Counted from the stretch's first letter, positions 26,016-37,448 are shown. The stretch is DNA of 64,000 bases from Chelonoidis abingdonii (GCF_003597395.2 NC_133778.1:18452979-18516978), one strand, 5' to 3'. The notes: generated from the letters alone by a model not told the origin. A program made the numbers and translations.

Positions 26016-26446
26016 CAGGCCTTAGGAAGTGCGGGGCCTAATTCAAACAGTTTTGACAGCGCCCTGGCAGGGATGACTAAAAAAAAAACAAACCACACAC
26101 TTTTTAAAAATTACATGGGGTTTGTATTTATCGGGCGGTGCTCTGAGCCTTTGGCCGTGGGTCTTTCACTCACTCCAGGTCTTTAGCGGCACCGAAGGAC
26201 CTGTTGCTGAAGTGTCGCCGGAGACTCAGAGTAAGTGACGGACCCACCGCTGAAGTGCTGTAGAAGAGCCGAAGAGAGTGAAGGGCCCGCCACTGAAGTG
26301 CCACTGAAGACCCAAAGCGCTGCCGGGTAAGTAAAAATTAAAAAGGCCCCTCCAGCCAGGGAAGGGATTCTCACTGGGCGCGGGTTCCTCTTAGGTGCGG
26401 TGCCCGATTCAATGGAATTGACGGAATAGGCCTACAGCTGGACCTG
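26016..26446 (+). mobile_element. hAT miniature element, copy 2 (right arm of composite)
   Basis: It starts CAGGCCTTAGGAAGTGCGG, a few bases shorter than copy 1 at the terminus, and ends GGCCTACAGCTGGACCTG before the outer duplication. It shares with copy 1 the order GAAGTGCGG, CCCTGGCAGGGATGACT, A-rich run, CTTTGGC, TCGCCG/GAAGTGC blocks, TAAAAAGG and GGCGCGGG, in the same orientation. Divergence between copies is visible by eye, so the duplication is not recent. Confidence 0.82.
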
Positions 26447-26658
26447 TCCCTGAAGGCAGAATTTCATAACATGGCTAAACTGTTGCATGCATTCCCCTCT
26501 TCCCCAACTCTCAGCCCCAGTGATAATAAGTGAAAAGGAAAGAACTCAGCTGGACTGTCAGCTCCTAGGCAGAGTCTGCAGGGCTGGCAGCTGGAAACAA
26601 CATCTTTTTGGCTTCAGAGCTGATCACCTTAGGGTGTAAATCACTGAGAGACAATAAA

Positions 26659-27343
26659 AACAACGAGGAGTCCTTATGGAATCTTAGACCTAACACATTT
26701 ATTTGGGCATAAGCTTTCATGGGCCAGAACCTACTTCCTCAGATGTGTGAAATGAAAAATACAGGAGCAGGTATAAATACATGAAAGGATGAGGGTTGCT
26801 TTACCAAGTATTAGGTTAGTGTAACGAGATAAACCAATTAATAGCAGGATACCAAGGGAGGAAAAATAACTTCTGAAGCAGTGAGAGAGTGGCCCATTAC
26901 AGAAAGTTGACAAGAAGGTGTGAGTAACAGTAGGGAGAAATTAGTATTGAGGAAATTAAGTTTAGTTTTGTAATGACCCAACCGCTCCCAGACTTTATTC
27001 AGGCCTAATTTGATGGTATCCAGTTTGCAAATTAATTCCAGTTCTCCAGCTTCATGTTGGAGTTTGTTTTTGAAGTTTTTTTGTTGAAGAGTTGCCACTT
27101 TTAGGTCTGTTATTGAGTGACCAGAGAGGCTGAAGTGTTCCCCTACTGGTTTTTGAATGTTATGATTCCTGATGTCAGATTTGTGCCCATTTATTCTTTT
27201 GTGTAGAGACTGTCGGGTTTGGCCAAAGTTTATTAGATTAGGCCTGAATAGATTAGCCAATGTACATTAGATTAGGCCTTCTGTCAATTGACTCCTCGTT
27301 CTTTTTGCTGATACAGACTAACATGGCTACCACTCTGAAGCCC
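26659..27343 (-). mobile_element. Truncated Penelope-like retroelement
   Basis: A perfect 13-bp target duplication GAGAGACAATAAA (26646-26658 and 27344-27356) encloses 685 bp. Both ends carry an inverted AACGAGGAGTC motif (near 26663 on the plus strand, near 27290 reversed), as in Penelope pseudo-terminal repeats. The minus strand encodes a GIY-YIG endonuclease remnant. The reverse transcriptase is absent, so this is a 5'-truncated copy. Confidence 0.75.
26920..27260 (-). pseudogene. GIY-YIG endonuclease remnant of a Penelope-like element
   Basis: The minus strand reads FGQTRQSLHKRINGHKSDIR, then PVGEHFSLSGHSITDLKVAT, QREA-like QHEAGELELI, and IKLGLNKVWERLGHY. These are the conserved core and C-terminus of the GIY-YIG endonucleases of Penelope-like elements: the arginine-bearing TGQSLRKR-like helix, the GEHF-GH motif, and the E of the ELE/ELI block. 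The leading GIY-YIG motif is missing at the 5' break. In the family this nuclease nicks target DNA to prime reverse transcription. Frame disruptions follow after about codon 100. Confidence 0.65.
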
Positions 27344-27405
27344 GAGAGACAATAAACATGAAATGCCTATGTTGCCATTTTCATAGATACTTGAAGCACC
27401 ATTCA

Positions 27406-28224
27406 GGCCATGGCTACACTGGAGAGTTGCAGCACTGGTGGTGGGTTTACAGCACTGCAACTTAGTAACTGTCCACACCTGCGAGGCACATCCAGCACTG
27501 CAACTCCCCGGGCTGCAGTGCTGGCTGTACACCTGGTCTGCTTGGGGTATAATGATTGCAGCACTGGTGATGCAGTGCTGCTCCGCAGGTGTGGCCACCA
27601 GAAGTGCTGTAATTGGCCTCCAGGGTATTAGGAGGTATTCCAGAATGCCTGTTCACAACAAACTGGAAGAGTGGCTGAACTCCAGCTCCCTGGAGCTGCT
27701 TATCTAAAAAACAAACACAGCTCTTGTTTGCTGAGAAGAGGCAGGCAGGGGAATTCCTTTGGAATGTTCACAGCTGTTTGCTTGAGTAGAGAAGCCACAT
27801 GGCGGAGGGGAAGGGGGAAGTCCGTGTTGGAGCTGGGAGTGCATAATTTGCATTTAGTGAATAAGAGAGGGTGGGGGAAGGGCTCGAAACTTTTAAAATG
27901 ATTGCAGGTTGGTGATGTGTATGTTCCAGTCCTTAGAACTTGGAAGGCAGGGAGCTGACAGCTCCAAAAATCCACTCTCTCTCTCTCTCTCCCCCCCACG
28001 CTCCCCTTCACCTCCCTCTTTTGAAAAGCACGTTGCAGCCACTTGAACGCTGGGATAGCTGCCCACAATGCACCACTCCCAACAGCGCTGCAAATGCTGC
28101 AAATGTGGCCACATTGTAGCGCTGGTAGCTGTCAGTGTGGCCACACTGCAGCGCTGTACCTACACAGCTGTACGAAGACAGCTGTAACTCCCAGCGCTGT
28201 ACAGCTGTAAGTGTAGCCATACCC
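27406..28224. mobile_element. Harbinger-type non-autonomous element
   Basis: The left end GGCCATGGCTACACTGG and the reversed right end GGGTATGGCTACACTTAC match, and TCA triplets flank both sides (27403-27405 and 28225-28227). Long subterminal blocks of CAGCACTG and CAGCGCTGT words are inverted relative to each other. The interior contains a CT-rich run (about 27976-27999). It has no transposase. Confidence 0.82.
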
Positions 28225-28227
28225 TCA

Positions 28228-28884
28228 GTCAATCCACCACCTCCCAACAGGATGCTGTACAATAAATAAAGTATATTTATTTATTTTTTTGCAGTCATAT
28301 TAATGCAACATTAAGGATGCAGTGTTGAGATTTTAAGAAGCCATGTTGGGCAAAAGTGTGTTTTTTTCTTTATTTACCCCTGCAGAACTTTAAAAAGGAG
28401 GCATGTACTTTCCAAATTAAGTAACTAGCCAAATAAAAATTACTTTTGGACCAGGCTGAAATATGGAAAACTTCAACCCAGTTGGTGATTTTATTTTTAA
28501 AGTTATGACTGTTTGAAAACAAGGAGTTTTAATGGAAACAGTTTTGCAACTTTGATTACAGCAGTTGCTACCAGGCAACCAACATAAATACAAACAGATC
28601 GAGCCAAGAATGTAGACAGTTTAAGTAGTTTTGTGCTCCAATACCGTAGTCTTGAGCATAGTATAAAAAGATAGGTAGTAAAGGAGAGACCAGAAGTAGG
28701 AGGGAGTTGAAAAAACAGAGCAGAGCGAAAGTGAACAGTAAATGGTACAAGTGAAAAGGAGAAAGCAGGAATATAAGAGTGGGAGGGGCTAAGATGGGAG
28801 ACAGAGACGGCAGGAGCCCGGAAAGAATAGGGTAGCTGCTCAGATTTTCTCAGATTGTACTACTGCAAACATGGTTCTAGCAGA
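28228..28884. other. Non-coding AT-rich stretch
   Basis: No gene or identifiable repeat end. It lies between the Harbinger element and a CR1 fragment. Confidence 0.4.
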
Positions 28885-29185
28885 GTGGGGTTAAATTTAA
28901 CGTTCAGGGAGATCACTATTAGAACACGGTGTTCACTTCTGGTGTCAAGATTCCAAAAAGGATGTTGAAAGATTGTAAAGAGTTTAGAAACCAGCTACAA
29001 GAATTGTGGCTAAAACATGCCTCATAGTAAGAGACTAAAGAAGTCGGATCTCTTTAGTTTATCCAAGAGAATGTCGAGGTGACTTGATCGTGGTCCATTA
29101 GTACCTACATGGGGACAAGATTTCTGAAGTAGACAGTTCCTTACCCGAAAAAGGCATAACAAGATCCAGTGGTTGGAAGCATTAT
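28885..29185 (+). mobile_element. CR1 LINE 3' region fragment
   Basis: The words GTGTTCACTTCTGGTGTC, AAGGATGTTGAAAGATTG, AACATGCCTCATAGT and GTACCTACATGGGGACAA occur in the order found in the region before the 3' end of sauropsid CR1 elements. The terminal part is lost. It is in plus orientation. Confidence 0.7.
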
Positions 29186-30632
29186 GCAGCGTTACCCCAT
29201 ATAATAAAATAATGATTTCTCTAATAAACTTCAGCTCTGCTAATGGAGTACATTGCAGTTAAGTCAGTTTTGTGTGAGATACCCCGAGGTATTGTAATGG
29301 GAGGTTTCTCACGCAGTGCACCACAGTAGGGAGTATACTTCAGAGCCTGATGACATTATTTAATTATGCTGATGTATCACAGTGTTCTCTGTATTACCTG
29401 AATAGGGTATTAATACTGTGCGTCGGTAGTTATGCATGAGAAACTGAACAGTACAGAACAGGAGGGTCAATTGCAAACAGACATATTTAGCAAGATTATA
29501 AAGAAGAGTGTTGATGAGCAGTGATTAAACACACAAGTGGGGAAAATGTAGTGATTAGAGATTTAGAAATGCTATAAAAAAAAAGTGATATTTTACGTTT
29601 TGGAAGCTGGAAAACACCTGAGATGAAAGTTCCTCTGTGGTATTTATTTTAGATTTGAATGCTTGCTACAGGGGCTTTTTTCTCCCTTTTTTGTTTATAT
29701 TAAATGAGCTCAAAGTAGGAAAAAAAAAAAAGAGACCCCCCCTCCCTTTTTTTTGCCATTAAGGTTCTTGTAGTAATTACGATGCCTACAAAATATTTCC
29801 AGTGGGATTCATTTTTGTTTACATATCAAGCCTTAGTTAGCCAATCCTTACTGATCCATTGTGGGTTTGACAGCATAATGCCAATGTTTGAAATATTTAT
29901 TAAAACAAACTATTTCTAGGTTGCGAATTGGGTTGGCCTTGTTTGTATAGCATTCCCAATATGACAGCTGGAACACTTTAAGAGGGAAGAGTCTACTAAC
30001 AAAGCCCCAGACTTTTTCCCTTGGAGAGCTCAACGCCCAGGGAAAATAGGTCCAACTAAGAAGCTGCCTTGGAATACATGGGCTGAGGTCAATCTGAAGC
30101 ATGCAAAGACGGCACTTTGCACTTGGATAAGCTTTTGAAAATCAGGCATAAGTGCTCAGAGGTCCACAGACGAAAACCACTGCAATACACATGCAAAAAT
30201 ATTATTATATTCTATTTCTTAAGGAGAACCATACCAGGATTCTAGTATCTATTAGCATTAAGCAATATCAAGAACAGTAACCTCATTTCAAACTTTGAGG
30301 AAAATTTCCATTCTGACACATCAATTTCCATATCTGGGAATTCAGTGCTGTAATCTTCTGCCATATCTGTGCTCCCATTAGGTCTATTACAGCATTAGAG
30401 TCTTGTCTTCTTTTATTACTTCTTGCATTTCTGGTAAAGTTAAAGCTTATAAAACTGCAGGGGTAGCTATGAAGATGAAGTATTGTTCTGCTACCAGTAG
30501 CGTATATAGTGTTATTGCACTAATGGGTACTTTGAAATATAGTCTGTTGGGTTATTTTCTTTCCCTGGACCATACAATTTTAGAATCATAACTTACACCT
30601 ATTGCAAATCCTACATTTCAGTGTGCACTGAG
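29186..30632. other. Non-coding AT-rich stretch
   Basis: No gene, RNA or repeat ends recognised. A short open frame on the minus strand (29848-30102) shows no domain. Confidence 0.4.
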
Positions 30633-30902
30633 CAGTGTTGCCAGTCCTCACAATTTTATTGACAGTCTCGTGTATTTGGTGTTTTACTTAAAATTCCAGG
30701 TCTTGGAGTCAAGATATTACAAGAAAATCGCAGATTTTGTTAAAAAAAAAAAAGAAGACAGTTTCTGGCCCTTAGACTTGCTGAGAAAAGCTTGAAATTG
30801 TGACACAAATGCACAAATGCTCAAAACCCAGAAGGCAATTTTAAGAAATAGCATGATCTTTGAGGACCTGACTCATGATTTTTAACATTTGGGGCTGGCA
30901 GT
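30633..30902. mobile_element. Probable MITE with TGCCAG-type inverted ends
   Basis: The left end CAGTGTTGCCAGTCCTCAC is partly mirrored by the right end GGGGCTGGCAGT, and CATGATTTTTAACA near the right end mirrors an internal CACAATTTTATTG. The middle has an A run. Termini are decayed and no target duplication is convincing. Confidence 0.45.
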
Positions 30903-31124
30903 CCATAAAGTTGTCAGAGATGCCCTGTGATCTATTACGATTGTAAATGGAGGTTCATAAATAGATGTGATATCATTTACATGCCTAGATGGCTGCTAGG
31001 CTGCAAAGTACTTTATTAGATCTGCTTCCAGTGTATACATCCATATTTCGGATCAGCATGTACCTTTGTTATGTCTGATTTGTCATAATTCATTTCTGGC
31101 TCTTCAGCTGGGGTCACTACATAG

Positions 31125-31310
31125 AAGTTGGTGTGAAGCTCATCAGTGAAATTCTATATTTCCTCCCCATGGCGCACTCCTGGTTTGAAGAAGCTAATAT
31201 ACACATGACTTTCCTATGTAATGCCAACAGACAGCAGTTGTTGTCGGCTGGGATCAAACCAGGAACCTCTTGAGCTTAATACATTAGCCTCGACTGCCTG
31301 AGCTTAAAGA
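31125..31310 (-). mobile_element. Possible tRNA-derived SINE remnant
   Basis: The minus strand contains AGCTCAGGCAGTCGAGGC, which resembles a polymerase III A box, and GGTTCCTGGTTTGATCCC, which resembles a B box, about 50 bases apart. A functional tRNA is not supported: the arms do not fold, and no CCA-side acceptor stem is visible. Confidence 0.4.
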
Positions 31311-31430
31311 CACCTTCTTCTTAGCCACAGTGATAGCAGGCTCACCAATCTCTAGCGACCCCTAGAGGGGGACAGAGTACCACACTGAGCAGGCATGGGT
31401 TATACCTAGACAGGAACATACCATTGCTAT

Positions 31431-31662
31431 GTCAACACTGTCCTGCATTTTGGACTAGGGAAGCATGAACAGCAATGCGCACCCAAGTGCTGCACTGTAA
31501 CTCCTCCTTGTGGATGCTGGGGGCACAGATTGAAAGGTTCCTAGTTTGCAAACTATCCACTATCCACAGTATCCACGCCCAGGAGTTACAGTGCAGTATT
31601 TTGGTGCGTACTTGCTATTCACATCCCTGGTGTCCGAACTGCGGGGCAGTGTAGACGAGTTC
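31431..31662. mobile_element. Palindromic Harbinger-type MITE
   Basis: The left arm (GCTATGTCAACACTGTCC ... GCACTGTAACTCC) is repeated in inverted form by the right arm (GGAGTTACAGTGC ... GGCAGTGTAGACGAGT), giving arms near 90 bp. The terminal GTCTACACTG motif matches the other Harbinger elements here. Outer boundaries are approximate and no clean target duplication is seen. Confidence 0.65.
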
Positions 31663-31714
31663 TTTAAGTAGTGTTGCCTGTTGGCTTGATTCTCTTTTCT
31701 CAGTCCTTTTTTAT

Positions 31715-31985
31715 TTGTTTTACAGCAGTGCCTAGAGGCCCCAGCTGAGATTAGGGCCCCATCGTACTAGATACTGTATATACACATTGTAACCTCTTCA
31801 GGGAATCTCTTACTGTCTAAATACCCAAGCCATACAATGGAAATATCAATATTTCCCTGTTTTACAGATGTGGGAACAGAACTGACTTGTCCAAGGTCAC
31901 ACAGGAAGTCTGTGGCAGAGCCAGAAACAGACTCCAGCCTTAAAATCACAGTCTAGTGCCTTAACCACAAGGCCTGACTTTCTCA
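31715..31985. repeat. Ancient MIR/L3-type retroposon remnant
   Basis: The text GTGCCTAGAGGCCCCAGCTG, GATTAGGGCCCCAT, CTGTTTTACAGATGTGGGAAC, AAGGTCACACAGGAAGTCTG and CTAGTGCCTTAACCAC is the usual order of the core and flanks of amniote MIR-like retroposons. It is among the better preserved of several such remnants in the window. Confidence 0.6.
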
Positions 31986-32015
31986 GCGCACTGCCTGGTT
32001 ACCCTCTTCTGGATG

Positions 32016-33473
32016 CAGGGCCGGCTTTAGGCCAATTCGGCCGATTCCGGGGAATTGCGCCCCGTGCCTAAGAGGGCCCCGCACCCTAGGCACCTTTTTA
32101 ATTTTTTTTTTTTAAACTTACCCCGGTCCCCGGCTGCGGTCTGCTCCATGGTCCCGCTCCTTTGAGTGAGGCGCCGGCGGGAGCGCGGCGTGGCCCCACT
32201 CTCCCAGCTAAAGCTCCAGCCGGGGCGGCCGGGGCTTGTTGCCACGCTCCGGCCGGGAGAGCGGAGTCGCGGGGCTTGCTGCACTCAGGCCGGGGCTCCA
32301 GCCGGGGTGGCGGGGCTTTGCCGCTCTCTGGCCGGGAGAACAGGGTCGCGGGGCTTGCCACACTCGGGCCAGGGCTCCAGCCGGGAGAGCGGGGCAGCGG
32401 GGCTTTGCCACGCTCCGGCCTGGAGAGCGGAGTCATGGAGCTTGCCGTGCTCCAGCCGGAGTGCAGCAAGCCCGGCGGCTCCGGCCAGAGCGCGGCAAGC
32501 CCCGCTCTCCCATCTGGAGCTCCGGCCAGAGCGCGGCAAGCCCCACTCTCCTGTCTGGAGCTCTGGGCCCTTTAAATAGCCCCCAGAGCCCTGGGGCAGT
32601 GAGGGGCTTGGGGGGGAGCTATTTAAAGGGCCCGGGGCTCCAGCTGCCTCTGCCACCCCGGTCCTTTAAATAGCCGCCGGAGCCCCACCTCCATCTTGCA
32701 TTTCCCAGCGCTCCCGCGGCTATTTAAAAGGTCCCCGGGGTAGAAGGGGGTTTGGGGGCTACTTAAAGGGCTGGGGTTCCAGCTGCCTCTGCTGCACCCC
32801 CTGACCTACCCACACCAGTCCGGCCCCCCCGCCTGCAGCCAGCTCTGCACCCCGTGCCCACAGCCAGCCCTGCCAAACCCCTGTCCTTTCTCCAGCCAAC
32901 CCCTGCCACACACCCCTGCAGCCCTGCCCAAAGCCAGGCAGCCCCCCACACACTGCTGCCCGCACCAGCCCTGCACACTCTGCCCAGCCCTCACCCCCTG
33001 CCCTGTCTCCAGTCGACCCCTGCTGCACCCCACTGCCTGAAGCCAGCCAGTCCCGCATCCCTTGTCTCCAACCAGCCCCACATCCCTTGCCCTACCTGCA
33101 GTCAGACCCTACCTCCAGTCAGCCCATGCCCTGCCTCCAGCCAGCCCCATGTCCACTGCTGCCCTGCAGTTTCCAGGGCATTAACCCTGCACAGCTGCTT
33201 CAACGAGGGGGCAAGGAGCAGCTGGGACCAACACATGTGCACACCCCCAGGGAGTGACGGGGATCCACACAAGTGAAACGGTGGTCATTAATAGCCAATC
33301 AACAGCATATATGATGCAATGTATATAATTTTATTATTAATATAGTTATGGAAAGTAAATAATACATGAAAGAAATGAGAGGCTTTTTTTTCCACTTTAT
33401 TTTTAAGTCATCCCTGCCAGGGCCCCACCGAAAATGTTCGAATTGGGCTCTGCACTTCCTAAAACCGGTCCTG
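32016..33473 (-). mobile_element. hAT non-autonomous element with GC-rich repetitive interior
   Basis: The ends are CAGGGCCGGCTTTAGG and, reversed, CAGGACCGGTTTTAGG, flanked by TCTGGATG (32008-32015) and TCTGGGTA (33474-33481), an 8-bp duplication with two mismatches in the last three bases. The reversed right end continues GAAGTGCAGAGCCCAATT, then CCCTGGCAGGGATGACTT, the same words as the left arm of the composite at 24266, so both belong to one family in opposite orientation. The interior is not shared: it has about five imperfect units near 80-90 bp rich in GGCCGGG and GGGGCTTGCC (32215-32560), and a C-rich CCTGCAGCCAGC-type region (32790-33170). Open frames there come from GC content. Confidence 0.82.
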
Positions 33474-34215
33474 TCTGGGTAGAAGACATGGCCGCCGAAT
33501 GTAGGTTATGCTTTACTGGGTTCCCATTTGGCTCTGCTCATTGTAAGCTGCTAGACGCTCAAATTGCTCTGGAAGGGTGACAATGTTCTTCCGGAATTTT
33601 GCCAGAGATTAAAAATTTCGCCACTGTGTTTAAGTGTGTTGGGAACATGTTGAATTACTTTTCTGATATTATCTTTAAAATTGTAAACAGCTGAGAATAT
33701 TCCACACATTAATCTTTTGTGCTGTCTCGAGACAATGCAGGCAGAAAATGCTTTTTTCAAATAAGAGGTTGGTACAAATTTGGAGGGTCATTTTAAAAAA
33801 AAACCAACAAGAAATCTGGCTTGTCAGAGACAGTTAACTTACCCACTGGTTCAATAGCACCCTCTACAATAGTGAGATGCATCTTACAGTCCTTTGTCGA
33901 TACCCTATTAATGTTTCTGTTGCAGGCAATAGAATTTTTAACTGAGGACTCAGTCGTGGTATTGCCATGAGTTCAGAGCAATGTGCTTCCTGTAGAGCAG
34001 ACAGGAAGGCAGATTGTGATTTTGAGAGGCACAGGCTACCCTCCAGGTTCCCCTTGCTCCAAGGGGGACATAGCCGGGCCCAGGGTATGTTAGCTGGCTT
34101 GCTCCCTGCCCACTCTTGCAGAGGGAAGGGAACACAGCAGTTCAGCTGAGGCTGCTCTCTCCACAGTGCTGCAACCCGTGATTTAGGGAGCTGGTGCAAA
34201 AGATTAAGGGGGTGT
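33474..34215. other. Non-coding stretch between a hAT element and an LTR
   Basis: No gene or terminal repeat recognised. The overlapping open frames at 33864-34199 on both strands are uninformative. Confidence 0.4.
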
Positions 34216-34953
34216 TGTCATGGCGTCCCGGGCGATGCTGTGGAACTACTCCATATGAGGCCAGTCAAGACTCTGTAGGAGCCTCCTCTCTCTGAGCATA
34301 CTGTCGCCAGGGCAAGAAGCTTACACAGCTTCGACCTTCCTGGACCTGACTTCGGAGCATTCAGCATCCCTTTCCACACCAGGCACTTCCCGCAGCGAGT
34401 CTGCCCGGAGAGCCCTGCACTCCATCTCCACAGTCAGACGTGACTGTCAGCCAGCCAGCAAAACAGAAGGTTTATTATTTGATAGGAACACAGCATAGAC
34501 CAGAACTTGTTAGCACAGAAATCCGTGAATTTCAGCCAAGTCCATCGTGGGGAGTCCTGGGCCAAGTGCCCTGGACTCTCCTCTTCCAGTGCCCCCAAGC
34601 AGATTGCCAGCTCCCAGTGACCCAACCTCAGACACTCCGTTGCTCCTCCTCCTTGTCTTTGTCTCATTTTCTGGGCAAAGAGTCACCTGGTTGCCATCTG
34701 CTTGCATCCCCCTCCTGGGTCTGAGGTTACGAAGGGCACCAGTCATAGAATACGTGCAAGCTCCTGGAGCAGCCTCATCTGCCCAGGAGGTCTCAGCCAA
34801 AGTCACACACCCCTATTCCCACCACAAGGTATTGGTGCAGCACACAGGGAAATTGAGGCACACACAGTATTCATGCAAAACAGTAAAGCTCACATAGGCT
34901 CAACACTAAGACTCACATAAAACATAACAGGAGAAAATCCTCACTTTGTCACA
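34216..34953. mobile_element. Solo LTR, copy A of a dispersed pair
   Basis: It runs from TGTCATGGCGTCCCGGGCGA to TTTGTCACA. The same text in slightly different form begins the block at 42768 (TGTCATGGAGTCCCCGGGCG), and shared words continue: GAGCCTCCTCTC, GGCAAGAAGCT, GGAGCATTCAGCATCC. No coding region. A clean target duplication is not seen, and copy B allows the limits to be set. Confidence 0.72.
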
Positions 34954-37440
34954 TTGGAATGTCATAGAGCTTCTTCCACAACCATGAAAAGCGGAGCACA
35001 ACTTGAATACAGGATTTTGGCCATCCTTATTCTTCAGAGTTTCATGATTCATTGTCCCCTTGTTTTCTTAGATGAGATTTCACTTGTATGGCTGTGCTGG
35101 GGATATGCTGATTAGGCTACATGTTAACACATTTGAAGGTTCCAAACTAGAGCACCTTTCTATAAAGCTAGATTCACATGAAGGATCAGAAAAATGCATG
35201 ACTGAGAAAGGCGGAAGAGAGGGACAACTCCTTACAAAAAGCAGCTGATAGGTAAAAGCAACAGGGATAGAAAGAGGGAATATAGAGGCATAGCTGCAAT
35301 CAGTGAGGAATGGAATGTTAAAGCACTTTCCATGTGTTTATTTGTTTTTAATTTGGGTGGGGCCAGGGACACAAACCAGAACCTCATCTCCAAACTCCTT
35401 CACATTTCTCCTGTCAGTTTCATATCTCCGGATCCAAATTCTTCTAGACTGTTACAATTCAGGATCCAAGTGGGTTAACTCAAGATTTTGACACAAAAAT
35501 CTACTGAGAGCAGTTGGCCAGTGAAGAAATCTTGTGAAAGGAGCACTGTGGTGGCACTGGTGGGATAAAAATCTCATGAGAATGGGTCATAAGATTTTTG
35601 ACAGAGTCGGATTCATACCTGAACTCTAGCGCAGTTTCAGCCACATATCCAAACTCTGAACCTAATCTTTACCCAGACATTGCCTCCTTGGTAATTCTCT
35701 AATACCAGTTAATGCTTAGAATCAATCATAGGTTAAAGTGAACAGGTAGCTTTCAAGGTGATATTTGAAGTGAGGAGGGTGAACCAAGGCGAGAAGGGGC
35801 ATGTCAGATAAATGGATAGCACTTGTGAGAGAATGACTCCCACTTGTGGAGCATTTATCTATCTATTGCCTCTCACATGCCAGAGTGAGCACCGCTGTAG
35901 GAAGTTTTCATTTCTCACATCCAATGTTTGTCTGTGTTAACGTTTTAGCAGCTGAGTGACCCAGCCTGCATCGTCCATTGCCTTCAATTACAAAGAAAGT
36001 TGCAGAGCATGTTTTTTTGTGTCTCCCTATTAAGGAGTCAGACTGTCTTGGACACTTGGCACTTTCAAGAGTGATGTGGAATTATTTGGGTCAATTCCAT
36101 CTTTAATGTTACTTTGATTTCATGTTTTCTTTAATGTGTGTAACATTCAGCGTGGACTTTGCATTCACCAGTATAATAAGAACATTGGTATTCAGCATAC
36201 ATGTTTCAGTGGCTGAACTTTTGATCTCTGGAGCCTTGGTTTAACTGATGATAGCTCTCTTTACATGGTGATTTTTTTCTAAATGCTTCAGTGCATCACA
36301 TTCTTTTTCATCCAGCCTATTCAAGGAGAAAATATCTGAGTGAAATGAGTAGCACGAAGAGCAGCACAAAATGACTGGGTTTGGACCACTTATATGATAG
36401 GTGACCTTTTATAGGGCAACTATCTGTGTGAGGAAGACATTCCTGGCCACACTTGTATTACCTAGTACATTTCTCACAGTGGGCTGTGCTTTGCTTTTTC
36501 TCTTTCTTTGAAGGCTTCATAATGGAATACTTGGGGCAAGATTTTGTTTTTGTTTTTAAATGTTTCTAAAGTTAGGAGCCTAAGTATGGATATAGGTGCC
36601 TAACTAATTGGCCAGATTTTCAAAAGGACAAAACCCTTAGCATCTTTGCTCATTATTTAGCATCCTAAATGTAGGCTCCTATTTTTTAAAATGTTGCCTT
36701 CTGTGCCGTATTCGATAGCTCCAGTTCAACCCATGCCCACAATGGACTTAGAGTCAGTAAAACATCCCTAGTCAGGATGCTTAAGTTTAAGCAGATGCTT
36801 AAGGCCCACTGAAGTCAAAGGGACTTAAGCTCATACATAAAGCTTAAGTGCTTTCTAGAGCACTTTTAATAGTTAATTTTCTGAATGAGGACAAATGACC
36901 TCATGATAATCTACTGGTACGTTTTATTTTCTTTGCCTTTATTAGGCATTTGTACATGCCACATATTTCTGGTCAGCAAGTTGTGAGTGCATCTATGGAT
37001 TTTTTTTGGTGGCTGTTTAGCCATCTGAAATTTACATATTCAGTGGTTTCTTTTGGATTAAAACTCTCAGCAATAGCAGGCTGGCATCCTTCAGAATCTT
37101 CAGTCACATTCTCAGAGAACGTCACACGATTATGCACCTGCATAATGGAGCGACAGCATGTTTTCTCCTTTCATGCCTATGCACTCCTAACAGTCATGCA
37201 GTTCTCAGGTCCATATATCCCTTTTCTCCAATTAGAGCATAGTAAAGGGTTGTCTGAAGCATCAGATACAAACATGAGAAAAACTCAATATTAACCATGT
37301 CACTTATGATAAATGCAAATTCAGGTCTGAAAATTTTCCTTCTATTTACTTTTTCAGCTAAATTGCTCTGATTCTCATTTCTGCCTCTTATTTCTGACAG
37401 CCTTCAACTTTAGAAGGATACATGATATTATTAGTGATAT
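34954..37440. other. Long non-coding stretch
   Basis: No gene recognised in about 2.5 kb. A palindromic repeat with GGAGCCTAAGTATGG and ATGTAGGCTCC arms lies at about 36575-36690. A half of another (CTTAAGTTTAAGCAGATGC) lies near 36780-36850. Otherwise the sequence is unassigned AT-rich DNA. Confidence 0.45.
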
Positions 37441-37448
37441 CACTGGAT

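Larger units (their letters stand above)
24266..26446. mobile_element. Composite hAT unit carrying a telomere-like minisatellite
   Basis: The unit starts CAGGGCTGGCTTTAGG and ends CTACAGCTGGACCTG. It is flanked on both outer sides by a perfect 8-bp target duplication TCCCTGAA (24258-24265 and 26447-26454). Inside are two direct copies of one hAT miniature element (24266-24637 and 26016-26446), each with its own two ends, and between them a 1.38 kb tandem array. There is no duplication at the two inner junctions. Seen directly: the outer duplication and the order of parts. Inferred: either the whole unit moved once, or an element that had already inserted was duplicated and the array expanded between the copies. 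Confidence 0.85.

Noticed and set aside
24654..26098. Open frames up to 222 codons on both strands
   Set aside because: The 36-bp unit is a multiple of three, so a frame without a stop in one unit stays open in all. The proteins are pure repeats.
31125..31310. A functional tRNA gene
   Set aside because: Only A-box- and B-box-like words are present. The cloverleaf does not form, so a SINE remnant is more likely.
32162..33276. Overlapping Ala/Gly/Arg/Pro-rich open frames
   Set aside because: They fall in a GC-rich tandem interior of a hAT element, with frames open on both strands and no domain.
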